Shown: piece after piece, positions 9,660-18,530 of the stretch | How the letters are laid out: each line of letters starts with the position of its first letter | Position numbering within the stretch: the stretch's first letter is position 1 | Source: CALTSX01 sp051647685 | Lineage (GTDB): Bacteria; Chlamydiota; Chlamydiia; Chlamydiales; CALTSX01 | Reading direction: 5' to 3' | Length of the DNA: 64,000 nucleotides | NCBI GenBank assembly: GCA_051647685.1 | Contig: JBOFEG010000021.1 | Coordinates: forward strand, 9,784 to 73,783 | The notes under the pieces: generated by a model | What the model saw: the letters and a program-made list of their open reading frames with translations, nothing else | Told to the model about the DNA's origin: nothing | The model's database searches: none | Program-made: the position numbers and the translations under genes

Positions 9660-10085
9660 TTAAAGTTTTTCTTTTTTATCGATGATTTCCTCAAATGGAA
9701 CTAAACTCGCATCTGGATGATTAATTCCCTCACAATAAGTGTTTTCTATGTCCCAGTGATCTTTAGATTCTAAAATTGCAGACCAAAAGGGGTAGCTCCG
9801 GCATTGCGCAGGTCTAGAAGTATAAACACTACACTTGCGATTTTTTAAAAAAATGCAATCAAAAGAAGAAGTGTCCTCAAGAAGAGAAATGCGCAATCCT
9901 ATCCGTCGGGTGTATTTTCGCAAAAATGCTTCTACAGAAATTTGAAAATGTTGACTAAACCTTTCTAGATCTTCCTGGTTAAGCCACACGAATCCGGGAG
10001 TTCCGGAACAGCAGTCGCCACATCCAGTGCATTTGAAGCGCAATCCTTCTTTATACCAGGGTAATTTACAGTCTGAATTGTTCAT
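9660..10085 (-). CDS. YkgJ/UPF0153-type Cys-rich metal-binding protein
   Basis: I place the start at ATG 10085 because the cysteine-rich domain begins just after it, although the frame stays open further upstream through the preceding gene. The protein is ~141 residues with FKCTGCGDCCSGTPG at the N-terminus, CIFLKNRKCSVYTSRP in the middle and QCRSYPF after it. This is the Cys pattern of the YkgJ family, thought to bind zinc or an iron-sulfur cluster. Function is unknown. The start overlaps the 3' end of the metallophosphoesterase gene by 20 bases, so the two are translationally linked. Confidence 0.8.
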   Translation of the reverse strand: MNNSDCKLPWYKEGLRFKCTGCGDCCSGTPGFVWLNQEDLERFSQHFQISVEAFLRKYTRRIGLRISLLEDTSSFDCIFLKNRKCSVYTSRPAQCRSYPFWSAILESKDHWDIENTYCEGINHPDASLVPFEEIIDKKEKL

Positions 10086-10950
10086 GAGAGAGTAGGATAA
10101 AAGAGCCGTTTTGTTGATTAATTCCATAAATATAAATCTGTAACATTTCTGGATGTAACTCCAAAATATGGAAAGACCCATGTCTTTGATGGGAGAAACT
10201 TCCGCTATCCATAATGATTGGATAATCTGATTCTCGCAAGTCTGCAAGACAGCGTCTATGAGTATGTCCGTGTAAATAGCATATAATAGAGGAAAATCGC
10301 TTAATAAGTTCTTGGAAAGCCGTGGCACGGCGCATAATGCGTCTATTATGCTCTTGAGTAAACAATGGAAAATGATTTGCGATAATAACTCGAGAATCTT
10401 TTGGAAGTTCTTGTAACACACATTCGAGAGAATTCTCTAACTCCTCGCTAAAGATACCTGTCGAATCCAGTAGATTAGCTGCTTTGGTTGTGTCGAGGCC
10501 AATTAGGTAGAAATTATACACCAAATGTTCTACAGTAATGCGATGGTCTTCCAAATTCCACTGTGGTAGAAAATCGGAGAATTGCTTAGGGAAATATTGA
10601 TAAAAAATTCTATCATTGCAAGTTTGTTTAGTGTAGTGATCGTGGTTACCTGGAATCAAATAAGTCATCATATTAGCAGATTGAAGCTCATCGACGAGTT
10701 CTTTCGCCAGCATATACTCTTTCTCGAGCGACGTTGTAGTCATATCTCCCGTAATAACAATATGAGAGACTTTTTCATTGGACAAGAATTCTGGCAATAA
10801 AAAAGCATTTTTAGGATTGTATAGATTACGTCGGAAAAAAATAAGGTTAAGATTCCCAAACCATCGCTTAGAAAAAAACATTTTCGGAGACAGAGAAATT
10901 TTCGAAAAATGCAAGTCTGAAATATGAGCGATACGTAATGGATATCCCAA
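10066..10950 (-). CDS. Calcineurin-like metallophosphoesterase
   Basis: A 294-residue metallophosphoesterase with all metal-ligand motifs: AHISDLHF, VITGDMTTT, GNHDHY, VIIANHFPLF and CYLHGHTHRR. The substrate cannot be told. Chlamydiae use a member of this superfamily (LpxG) as UDP-diacylglucosamine pyrophosphatase, but this protein lacks the N-terminal membrane segment I would expect and lies in a different neighbourhood, so I do not assign that role. The start is TTG at 10950, with AAGGA about ten bases upstream. It leads directly into the YkgJ-like gene. Confidence 0.85.
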   Translation of the reverse strand: MGYPLRIAHISDLHFSKISLSPKMFFSKRWFGNLNLIFFRRNLYNPKNAFLLPEFLSNEKVSHIVITGDMTTTSLEKEYMLAKELVDELQSANMMTYLIPGNHDHYTKQTCNDRIFYQYFPKQFSDFLPQWNLEDHRITVEHLVYNFYLIGLDTTKAANLLDSTGIFSEELENSLECVLQELPKDSRVIIANHFPLFTQEHNRRIMRRATAFQELIKRFSSIICYLHGHTHRRCLADLRESDYPIIMDSGSFSHQRHGSFHILELHPEMLQIYIYGINQQNGSFILLSHEQFRL

Positions 10951-10997
10951 AAAAAATACATCCTTTTTATAGATAATTATAGCATCAGATTCCGTTT

Positions 10998-11348
10998 TTA
11001 CGTAAGGTCTTTATTGTGGAATTTTTTTTTGGAGAAATACTTATATAGAGATTTTGCTTTTTCTAAAGTATAATATTTATACATCCCAATTTTTCTACGA
11101 TTCATTTTTGTTACAGATTCCGGTACAGTTCGATGATCAACTTCATCTGGATTCTGAAATCTAGAGCGTTTTGAATGACTTTTAGACTTTTTTTTTCTTA
11201 TAGATTCCGCAATCGACTTTATGTGAGAGGATGCCTTTGCAAATATATTTTTCTTTTGATCTGACGAATTTTTCTTATAAAAGGCTCTAGTCGTATGTCT
11301 AATTTCTTTATTTCTCTGATGGTTAATGTGATGTGGTGAATTGTGCAT
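10998..11348 (-). CDS. Small, very basic protein of unknown function
   Basis: A 116-residue open frame unusually rich in Lys, Arg, Ser and His, with a central KKKSKSHSKRSR stretch and a C-terminal half containing KYYTLEKAKSLYKYFSKKK. I recognise no family. The composition would suit a nucleic-acid-binding protein or a secreted effector, but that is inference. No clear Shine-Dalgarno precedes the ATG, which lowers confidence that it is expressed. It lies between the metallophosphoesterase and a divergent acetyltransferase. Confidence 0.45.
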   Translation of the reverse strand: MHNSPHHINHQRNKEIRHTTRAFYKKNSSDQKKNIFAKASSHIKSIAESIRKKKSKSHSKRSRFQNPDEVDHRTVPESVTKMNRRKIGMYKYYTLEKAKSLYKYFSKKKFHNKDLT

Positions 11349-11457
11349 TTATATATTAATTTTACTAGTTAATCTATTTTTTTATTAACTCTTAATGATA
11401 AAAAATACAATATATAAATATATTTTTTATTCTATAGAGGTAAATTGGGAGTCAGGA

Positions 11458-12018
11458 ATGATACAATTCAATGGAAAAAAAGTATTTTTACGAAAAGCAG
11501 AGGAGGCAGATATAGGATCTATTCTTCCTTGGATTAAGACAAACGGATCTAGTTTAGATATATTTCCTGGTCTCAGCAATGATGTAATCCAAATGATACA
11601 AAGAAGCGATGAAAACAACGGCCATGCTTTTCTGATAGAAAATACTTCCAGTGTAGTTATAGGGTATATATTCACTTATTTCTGTGATCGAAAAAACGGT
11701 ACTTTCTCTTATTATGTCTTTATTAATTCTTCACATCGATGCCAAGGTGCAGCAAAAGAGAGCATTATGATACTCCTGCGATTTTATTTCCAAGAACTTC
11801 GTTTCCAAAAAGTTACGATCCCAATTTCTGTGTTTAATAAATCTGCATCTACTCTCCACGATATACTTGGATTCAAGTTAGAGGGCCGTTTACGACGCAT
11901 GATATACAGTCATGGACAATTTTTTGATCTTCTAACTTATGGGATTACGGGGGAAGAATTTGAGAATATGTCAATCAATATAGAGGAAGCTTGCGAAAAA
12001 GCCATTTTTGATAATTAA
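11458..12018 (+). CDS. GNAT acetyltransferase of the RimJ/RimL type
   Basis: About 186 residues with the RimJ/RimL layout: KKVFLRKAEEADIGSIL at the start, a core strand IGYIFTYF, the acetyl-CoA loop HRCQGAAKESIMILL, and the ending SVFNKSASTLHDILGFKLEGRL. This C-terminal NxxS..l.ekLGF.-E signature is typical of ribosomal-protein or small-molecule N-acetyltransferases. I chose ATG 11458 because GGGAG lies 6 bases before it and homologues start just ahead of the KKVFLR strand; the frame is open from 11395. It converges on the MATE gene with a 4-base overlap. Confidence 0.75.
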   Translation: MIQFNGKKVFLRKAEEADIGSILPWIKTNGSSLDIFPGLSNDVIQMIQRSDENNGHAFLIENTSSVVIGYIFTYFCDRKNGTFSYYVFINSSHRCQGAAKESIMILLRFYFQELRFQKVTIPISVFNKSASTLHDILGFKLEGRLRRMIYSHGQFFDLLTYGITGEEFENMSINIEEACEKAIFDN

Positions 12019-13445
12019 TTATTATCTTTAGAAATGTCTTGGATAGAGATAGGATCCCTGAATTTCTGCATAAATATACTCTTTTTCTTCCACTTTCCAA
12101 ATGCAAATCTCATGAATGACAACGATGCTGCCACTAAGCTAAAAAAGATCCAAATCCATATAGTGCACATGATGGAACAGTTATTTTTCATGAATAATAA
12201 ATAGCTTGGCAAAATCATGCATACCCATACAGATAGAGCCCCAGATATCATCAGAAAAAAAGTATCTCCAGCAGAAGTTAAAATCCCGCTCAGCAACCAA
12301 CGAATATTCTCAAAAAAAATAAAAACACCAATTAGTAAAAGGCTATTCTTTATAGTTGTTTTTAACTCTAGTATATTAAGATCTAGACTCGCATGTGTGT
12401 TGTGATTGAGAAAAGAGGGATACTGTAAAAAGCATGAAATGATTTGGTCTGGACAGCACAACAAAGGAAGTAAGCTAATGCATGAGAAAATTATACACAA
12501 AAATATTCCTGAATATAGGAGTTTTTTTACTTTATCTAACTGACCGGATCCAATTAAATTTCCAGCTATTGCAGCAGCGCCCTTTTCAATACCGAATCCG
12601 AAAAAAAGAAATAGCATAAATATGCTTTGGCAAATGCTGACTACTAGTAAATGGTTTTCACTCGTCCTCCCCATAATCCAATAAAAACAAGCCCAAGCAA
12701 ATAATTCTAATGCAACGAAAACCGCAGGGGGTAGTCCTACTTTTATACAATTCCAAAATAGTTTTGAATGGTATTTCCAATTTGCAGTTTGAAAACGCGC
12801 TTTATATTGCTTTTGCAAGAATAGAATCATTAGTATAGCTACCTCAATACCTACACCAATATCAGTTGCAATGGCTGCCCCTTTGACTCCTAAAGAAGGA
12901 ATAGGCCCAAATCCAAAAATCAAAACAAGATCTAAGGCTATATTGACTATGTTTCCCAATACGCCAAGCCATTGAATAATTTTTGTTTTTCCCTGTCCAA
13001 TAAAAAATCCACCAACTGCTGCTTGTAGCGAAAAAATAGGTCCTCCCAGAATTAACCATTTGAAATATTCATGTTGATAAGAGACTGCATTTGGATAAAT
13101 GATGTGACTGCCCAATATCGCTAAGGGCAAGAATAAACAGATAGAAAAACACGATAACCAGATTAATTGCCAAACAGCAGTACCTACTTTCCCAAACTGG
13201 CTATTGCCATTATACTGTGATACGAACACTTCTGAAATATTGGCAAGTGTTGTAATACCCATAATGAATCCCCAAGCAAGGACTCCAGAGCTGGTAGTTG
13301 CACTGAGTGTACTCGTTGAATATTGCGCGAGAAAAATCCTATCCACAAATAACATCAAAGTCATGGAAAAATAGGAAATCATTAATGGGAAGGATACCTT
13401 CCACAGATCTCGCAAAGATCCTTCAAAAGCAGCTTGTGATGGCAT
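12015..13445 (-). CDS. MATE-family efflux transporter
   Basis: A 476-residue membrane protein with about twelve hydrophobic segments in two related halves. The first half begins WKVSFPLMISYFSMTLMLFVD and continues with a NISEVFVSQYNG segment, a MATE hallmark. The second half repeats the pattern with GFGIEKGAAAIAGNLIGSG. These proteins export cations, drugs or metabolites using Na+ or H+ gradients; substrate unknown. The frame is intact, and the 3' end overlaps the convergent acetyltransferase gene. Confidence 0.85.
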   Translation of the reverse strand: MPSQAAFEGSLRDLWKVSFPLMISYFSMTLMLFVDRIFLAQYSTSTLSATTSSGVLAWGFIMGITTLANISEVFVSQYNGNSQFGKVGTAVWQLIWLSCFSICLFLPLAILGSHIIYPNAVSYQHEYFKWLILGGPIFSLQAAVGGFFIGQGKTKIIQWLGVLGNIVNIALDLVLIFGFGPIPSLGVKGAAIATDIGVGIEVAILMILFLQKQYKARFQTANWKYHSKLFWNCIKVGLPPAVFVALELFAWACFYWIMGRTSENHLLVVSICQSIFMLFLFFGFGIEKGAAAIAGNLIGSGQLDKVKKLLYSGIFLCIIFSCISLLPLLCCPDQIISCFLQYPSFLNHNTHASLDLNILELKTTIKNSLLLIGVFIFFENIRWLLSGILTSAGDTFFLMISGALSVWVCMILPSYLLFMKNNCSIMCTIWIWIFFSLVAASLSFMRFAFGKWKKKSIFMQKFRDPISIQDISKDNN

Positions 13446-13632
13446 AAATTTAAATATATAAATTACGAGTTTTGTAATTAAGAAATATTTTCTGTTCGAT
13501 ATACAGTAGAATTATTTTTTCTAAATTAAATTGTATCAATACGCTCTCTTTTTGTTCCAAGTAAAATCTGGCGCTATAATGAAAAGATTTGCTCGAAAAG
13601 CTATTTTTATATATCTTGTTGGGATTATTTTT

Positions 13633-13705
13633 GGGGGTTTAGCTTAGTTGGTAGAGCATCTGGTTTGCAACCAGAGGGTCAGGAGTTCGAATCTCCTAGC
13701 CTCCA
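13633..13705 (+). tRNA. tRNA-Ala (anticodon TGC)
   Basis: A complete 73-base cloverleaf. Acceptor stem GGGGGTT pairs with AGCCTCC (one G-T and one T-G wobble), the discriminator is A, the anticodon stem is TCTGG/CCAGA around loop TTTGCAA, and the T-arm carries GTTCGAAT. CCA is not fully encoded. It is followed 12 bases later by tRNA-Ile. The pair is not inside an rRNA operon here. Confidence 0.97.
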
Positions 13706-13717
13706 TATAATTCGTCT

Positions 13718-13792
13718 GCGGTTATAGCTCAGTTGGTTTAGAGCGCGACACTGATAATGTCGAGGTCCCAAGTTCAAGTCTTGGTAACCGCA
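13718..13792 (+). tRNA. tRNA-Ile (anticodon GAT)
   Basis: A complete 75-base cloverleaf. Acceptor GCGGTTA pairs perfectly with TAACCGC, the discriminator is A, and the anticodon stem CGACA/TGTCG encloses loop CTGATAA. The T-arm has GTTCAAGT. It forms a tandem with tRNA-Ala, probably one transcript. Confidence 0.97.
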
Positions 13793-13796
13793 AATG

Positions 13797-14744
13797 TTAT
13801 GCAATATTTTTTTCTCCCATAGGCTTTTCCCTCATAATATATCCCAACCGAAGCTCCTCTCTATAAATAATCCATAAACCGAATGCTATCACAAAAGTCG
13901 ATATGAATAATATTGGATTTAAAGCTTCACCGAGGACAATCCAACTAATAATCGATGAGAATATAGGACTAAGTAATCCAGCAAAGGAAATAAAAGTTGC
14001 GGTGAAACGTTTCAGCATGTATCCATATAAATTGTAACATATAATATTAGAAACAATTATTACTCCAAATATTCCTGGTATAAAAGCACTGAGTTTTCCT
14101 GTAGCTACAGGGATGGGATCCCAACTTTCAAAAATTCTAGAATGAGCTAATGAAAGAATTCCTCCCATTAACATGCTCATACCATTTGCAAATAACGGCG
14201 AAATAGATCCATCTTTAACAATTCTTCTGAGAAAAATCCAGCCGTATACAGAACAAAGAGTAGCCCCAACAATAGATAATTCTGGAATTGCGAATACCTT
14301 AAATGGACTATGGGCAATTGCCCCGTTTGATTGCAAAAATAAAACGGGAAAAAATCCTATAAATCCAATCAAAAGACCTAAACATTTTTTTATGGTTATT
14401 TTTTCTTTGTCGTGAGTATAGGACAAAATAGCTGTAAAAAAAGGAGATAAACTATAGATAAAACAAGTTTTTGCTGCCGGAAGATGTTGCAATCCCCAGG
14501 CTTCTAAAGCATTGGTAGCATAAATCCCTATAACGGCAAGTAGACAAATACCAATAAATTTTTTTCTATTAATGATAAAAGAGCTTTGTTTCCAAAAAAA
14601 CAAATACAGTAGCAAGAGAATAGCAGCAATGGTCATCCGGCTACCTGTTAGAAATAAAGGAGAACTCAAGGTCAGTAATAGTTTATTATAGGGGAAAACG
14701 CTAGCCCACAGCCCATATAATAGAATTAATGCAAAGACTACCAT
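13797..14744 (-). CDS. EamA/DMT-family membrane transporter
   Basis: A 315-residue protein with about ten membrane segments in two EamA repeats. The first repeat shows ALEAWGLQHLPAAKTCFIYS. The second ends SFAGLLSPIFSSIISWIVLGE, the classic DMT signature before the last helix. The only functionally known chlamydial DMT protein I recall is a SAM/SAH exchanger, so SAM uptake is a possibility, but nothing in the sequence proves it. It is intact, unlike the decayed DMT gene at 5305-6201. Its stop lies 4 bases from tRNA-Ile on the opposite strand. Confidence 0.85.
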   Translation of the reverse strand: MVVFALILLYGLWASVFPYNKLLLTLSSPLFLTGSRMTIAAILLLLYLFFWKQSSFIINRKKFIGICLLAVIGIYATNALEAWGLQHLPAAKTCFIYSLSPFFTAILSYTHDKEKITIKKCLGLLIGFIGFFPVLFLQSNGAIAHSPFKVFAIPELSIVGATLCSVYGWIFLRRIVKDGSISPLFANGMSMLMGGILSLAHSRIFESWDPIPVATGKLSAFIPGIFGVIIVSNIICYNLYGYMLKRFTATFISFAGLLSPIFSSIISWIVLGEALNPILFISTFVIAFGLWIIYREELRLGYIMREKPMGEKNIA

Positions 14745-14948
14745 AAATAAATCAACTGATTAAGAAATAATGAATGGATTCTAACGTGTCGGAATGATAA
14801 TTAGCAAATTGACTTTATATAAAATTTTTAAGAGTAATTATATCTGAATAGCACTTTTTTCGCCTAAATAGGAGGTAAAGAGGCTTTGTAATTTTTAATA
14901 AATCCATAAATATTAAAAATGTCGTAACTATTTATAAAAATTTTATTT

Positions 14949-16094
14949 TTAAATCTCACCCGACAAGATTTTATTTCGATATGTATGCATGTATTCCATC
15001 ATAAAAAAAAGATTATGAATTGAGGTTAATTGGAGCGCTGTGAGCTCCTTGGCTTTGAATAGATGATGTATATAGGCTACAGAGTAATGTGTACAAGTAT
15101 GGCACTGGCATCCGAGCTCTATCGGAATGAAAGATTGAGAATAGTTTGATTTAGTTATATTGAGTTGGCCCTCTTTTGTTAAAGCAATACCGTGGCGAGC
15201 AAGTTTTGTCGGATAAGAACTATCAAAAGTATCAATGCCGAGAGGTATAGCTCCACGTAGAGAGGCTAAGTCACCTATGCCTAGCAAGTGATTGGGTTTA
15301 TCTTTAGGTAACCGAGGCATAGTATATTCCAAAAGATTCATCATTTCTAGTTTAGATTTTCCGAGGCTACCGCCAATAGCAAAGCCGTCAAAAGGCAGAG
15401 AAGTTAAGAATTCACAACTCCGAGCTCGTAAATTCGAATCTATACCACCATGAATGACTGCATACATAAACTGATTGTTTCGATTTTGTAAGTGAATATC
15501 TAAAGATCTCTTTTCCCATCGGTGGGTCCTCTCTAAAGAATCTTCCAGTTTCGCTTTTTGAATGTGATAAGGGGGTAACTCATCCAAAGGAATGATGATA
15601 TCAGATCCAAAATCCTTTTGAGCTAATACAGAACTTTCGGGAGTGAGCAATACTTTCTCACCATCTCGGTACGATCGAAATAGGACACCATCTTCTGACA
15701 CCTTAATTACGTGCCCGGTATTCCATTTGCTTTTTATACACTTCAATTCACCTGCAATAGATCCGTAATTTAAACTAAAGACCTGGAATCCACCGGAATC
15801 CGTAATAATTGGAAGAGACCTATTTATAAATTTATGAATGCCACCGGCTTCTCGAATAGTTTGTGCGCCCGGTTGTAATAATAAATGGTAGGTATTACAG
15901 AACATCAACTGCAGACCGATACCTGAGACCAAATGGTTATCTAAAGATTTGATAGTACCATTCGTACCTACTGCTACAAACCCTGGCGTATCGATTATTC
16001 CATGAGACGTGTGAATTTTCCCGACTCTCGCTTGAGATCGAGTGGATTCATAGATACATTCAAAAAATGGAGGTTTCAAGTTCTTTGTGTGCAA
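14949..16094 (-). CDS. tgt: Queuine tRNA-ribosyltransferase (Tgt)
   Basis: This enzyme exchanges guanine-34 of GUN tRNAs for queuine or preQ1. At 381 residues it is normal length. Visible features are the nucleophilic and recognition motif ITDSGGFQVFSL, GGSLGKSK, LGIGD, the tRNA-binding DTFDSSYPTKLARHG, and the zinc site CQCHTCTHYSVAYIHHL. The start lies 35 bases inside the end of the yhhQ-like transporter gene, so both are translated from one message. This suggests direct salvage of the base from the host. Confidence 0.95.
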   Translation of the reverse strand: MHTKNLKPPFFECIYESTRSQARVGKIHTSHGIIDTPGFVAVGTNGTIKSLDNHLVSGIGLQLMFCNTYHLLLQPGAQTIREAGGIHKFINRSLPIITDSGGFQVFSLNYGSIAGELKCIKSKWNTGHVIKVSEDGVLFRSYRDGEKVLLTPESSVLAQKDFGSDIIIPLDELPPYHIQKAKLEDSLERTHRWEKRSLDIHLQNRNNQFMYAVIHGGIDSNLRARSCEFLTSLPFDGFAIGGSLGKSKLEMMNLLEYTMPRLPKDKPNHLLGIGDLASLRGAIPLGIDTFDSSYPTKLARHGIALTKEGQLNITKSNYSQSFIPIELGCQCHTCTHYSVAYIHHLFKAKELTALQLTSIHNLFFMMEYMHTYRNKILSGEI

Positions 16095-16749
16095 TGGATA
16101 ACTTTTTTTTACATAGAGAAATCATCAAAATACCTACTCCAAAGGAAAGTACCTTAATAATCATGCTAAAGAGTATAACATCTCCTCTATTTTTAATCAG
16201 GTGGCCAATGGCTAAATAGGTAAATAATATGGTATCGATACTTTGTGAGATGATGAAAGAGATGGAAGATCTCTGTAGAAAAGATAATGTGGTAAATTTT
16301 CTCTTTAATAAACTAAAGAAAATAAGATCAATCCTTTGGGATAGAAAGGCAATGCCGATAGAACTGAGCACTATTCTTGGAGTAGAACTAAGAATCTCTT
16401 TGAAAGCATGCTGCGTTTGGTCAAACGCATTTGGTATATACGCCAAATGTATTTGTCCAGCTATGAAAAAATAAAGTAACATTACAGTGCTAGCATAAAT
16501 GATATTACTCGCTGTTTTCTTACCAAAATATTCCTGGATGATATTTAAAGAAAGAATTCCACAAACTGTATAAGCATCTGTTGCTGTAATATCCATATGG
16601 AATAGAGAAATTTGTTTTGTAACAAAGAAGTTTGCAAACACATTAGAAATAGCAAAAAAACAGGCGAGAGCTCCTTTACCTATTTTATAGGAAAGAAGAA
16701 GAAAAAATATAAGTACAATGATATGGAGTAAAAAAAATATTTCATTCAT
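16060..16749 (-). CDS. yhhQ: Queuosine-precursor transporter (YhhQ/VUT family)
   Basis: A 229-residue membrane protein with about six to seven hydrophobic helices. It carries the VUT-family motif ATDAYTVCGILSLNIIQEYFGKK and a terminal QSIDTILFTYLAIG segment. The chlamydial YhhQ homologue is known to import queuine for tRNA modification. The gene overlaps tgt by 35 bases, a strong functional link. It begins 11 bases after the thioesterase stop, so thioesterase, yhhQ and tgt form one minus-strand operon. Confidence 0.9.
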   Translation of the reverse strand: MNEIFFLLHIIVLIFFLLLSYKIGKGALACFFAISNVFANFFVTKQISLFHMDITATDAYTVCGILSLNIIQEYFGKKTASNIIYASTVMLLYFFIAGQIHLAYIPNAFDQTQHAFKEILSSTPRIVLSSIGIAFLSQRIDLIFFSLLKRKFTTLSFLQRSSISFIISQSIDTILFTYLAIGHLIKNRGDVILFSMIIKVLSFGVGILMISLCKKKLSIAHKELETSIF

Positions 16750-16760
16750 AAAAAGAAGAT

Positions 16761-17243
16761 TTAAGATGACTGTATCTTGCGTTTCACGTGAATACGCGAG
16801 GTTCTGCGCACTTCTGCATTCTCGTAACGTCGCTTTTCATCGCTTGTTTCCGGAAGTACCGCTGGAACTTTAGTTGGTTTTCCCTTGCTATCTAAAGCAA
16901 CAAATACAAAATGGGCAGAGACAATATGTGTCTTGTTTGGTCTATTAATAGATTCTGCAAGAACTTTAACTCCAATTTCCATAGAACTATTCCAACTTCG
17001 AGTAACGGATGCTTTGAAAATTAGAATTTCCCCATGCTTTGCAGGAGCTAAAAAAGTAAAACTATCCACACAAACTGTAACGCAATCTTTCCCACTATGG
17101 CGCTCTGCTACTATACTGGCAATCCGATCAAGGATAGCCATAATCATACCGCCAAAGGCTGTTCCATGCGAATTAAGATCATTTGGAAATATGCGATAGG
17201 CATAATCATTAATCGAGCTTTTAGAAGGAGTTTTTGCTTTCAT
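16761..17243 (-). CDS. Hotdog-fold acyl-CoA thioesterase (YciA-like)
   Basis: A 160-residue 4HBT protein. NDLNSHGTAFGGMIMAILD carries the catalytic loop and Asp of acyl-CoA hydrolases. CVTVCVDSFTFLAPAKHGE and SAHFVFVALD are the following hotdog strands. A basic C-terminal tail (EVRRTSRIHVKRKIQSS) extends beyond the fold. It hydrolyses acyl-CoA esters in the cytosol; chain-length preference is unknown. It is first in the operon with yhhQ and tgt, with no obvious functional link. A ~90-base divergent promoter region separates it from mdh. Confidence 0.87.
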   Translation of the reverse strand: MKAKTPSKSSINDYAYRIFPNDLNSHGTAFGGMIMAILDRIASIVAERHSGKDCVTVCVDSFTFLAPAKHGEILIFKASVTRSWNSSMEIGVKVLAESINRPNKTHIVSAHFVFVALDSKGKPTKVPAVLPETSDEKRRYENAEVRRTSRIHVKRKIQSS

Positions 17244-17378
17244 ATAATAAAATTATCTCTTTTTTCTATTTAAACTGCAATGAAGCTATTTTACAATAGA
17301 TAGATGCAAATTTTTATAGTATTAAAGATATAAATGGCTAAACTATTTAACTATAATAATTTCTTTGGGGATGATCAA

Positions 17379-18377
17379 ATGAATACAGTAAAACGTATTG
17401 CAGTTACTGGTGCAGCAGGCCAGATCGCATATCAACTACTATTTCGAATTGCATCTGGTGAATTATTCGGTCCGAATCAACCTATTTCGTTACATTTGCT
17501 AGAAGTAGAAGCATGTCTAGAAAATGTGCGTGGTGTCGTTATGGAACTCGAAGATTGCAGTTATCCCTTACTAAAAAATATACAGATCGGATCTAATCCA
17601 TCTACTATATTTTCTGACATAGACATAGCTATTTTAATAGGCTCTGCACCGCGAATGGCTGGAATGGAGAGAAGAGATTTAATTCATAAAAATGCAAAAA
17701 TTTTTGTTGAACAAGGGACTGCTTTGAATGCAGTAGCAAAACGAGAGGTAAAAGTCTTTGTTATAGGGAATCCTTGTAACACAAATTGTCTTGTAACCAT
17801 GAGCCATGCCCCCAATCTTCCTCGGACACAATTTTATGCGATGACTCGTCTCGATTTGAATCGCGCAAAGTATTTGCTCGCAAAGAAAGCACAAGTAAAT
17901 GTAAGTCAAATAAATCAAATGATCATTTGGGGAAATCATTCGAGTACGCAAGTTCCCGATTTTGAACATGTAAAAATTTCAGGGGAGCCCATATTGGATA
18001 GGATCAAAGAGATTACTTGGCTGCAAAAGGACTTTATAACAGATATACAACAAAGAGGGGCTGCAGTTTTACGAGCTCGAGGTAAGTCATCTGCCGCTTC
18101 TGCTGCTAAAGCTATTTTGGATTTTGTCCAAGACTTGTGTCTAAAATCTAACGATATGGATTGGTTTTCAGCAGGAGTTTGTTCCGATAATAATGCCTAT
18201 GGTATTGAGGAAGATATAATTTTCTCTTTTCCTTGTACTGTAAATAAATCGGGAGATTGGAAAGTAGTCAATAATCTTTCATGGAGCCCTTTTATAGAAA
18301 AAAAGATTGCAATTACTCGTAAAGAACTACTTGAAGAACGAGATTTGATTAGAAATTTACTAAAAGTAACCTATTGA
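17379..18377 (+). CDS. mdh: Malate dehydrogenase
   Basis: The protein oxidises malate to oxaloacetate with NAD+. I place the start at ATG 17379, preceded by GGGGA; an ATG at 17334 in the same frame would add 15 residues. From 17379 the protein is ~332 residues. The NAD-binding motif GAAGQIAYQLLFRI, PRMAGMERRDL, VIGNPCNTNC, the catalytic-loop TRLDLNRAK and the active-site His motif WGNHSSTQVPD are all present. In C. trachomatis mdhC lies a few genes from hflX and phnP, as here. The next gene is a degenerate citrate synthase. Confidence 0.95.
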   Translation: MNTVKRIAVTGAAGQIAYQLLFRIASGELFGPNQPISLHLLEVEACLENVRGVVMELEDCSYPLLKNIQIGSNPSTIFSDIDIAILIGSAPRMAGMERRDLIHKNAKIFVEQGTALNAVAKREVKVFVIGNPCNTNCLVTMSHAPNLPRTQFYAMTRLDLNRAKYLLAKKAQVNVSQINQMIIWGNHSSTQVPDFEHVKISGEPILDRIKEITWLQKDFITDIQQRGAAVLRARGKSSAASAAKAILDFVQDLCLKSNDMDWFSAGVCSDNNAYGIEEDIIFSFPCTVNKSGDWKVVNNLSWSPFIEKKIAITRKELLEERDLIRNLLKVTY

Positions 18378-18530
18378 TAAGAATTAATTGAACAATAGAG
18401 AGATATAACTTAAGTTCACCAAACCTATATACAAAAATAATAAATATTTTTTTAATGAATGCGTAGACAATAGCTTAAGCCTTGCTATATCCTATGAATC
18501 ATATATTAAATATTTTATTTTAGAGGTGGT

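Noticed and set aside
10066..10950. Metallophosphoesterase as LpxG of lipid A synthesis
   Set aside because: Same superfamily, but no N-terminal membrane segment and no lpx neighbours; the evidence does not go beyond the fold.
10740..10961. Minus-strand frame overlapping the metallophosphoesterase start
   Set aside because: Different frame of the same strand; the metallophosphoesterase frame has all family motifs from its TTG start.
13633..13792. tRNA-Ala/tRNA-Ile pair as part of an rRNA operon
   Set aside because: No 16S or 23S rRNA sequence flanks the pair; protein genes lie on both sides.
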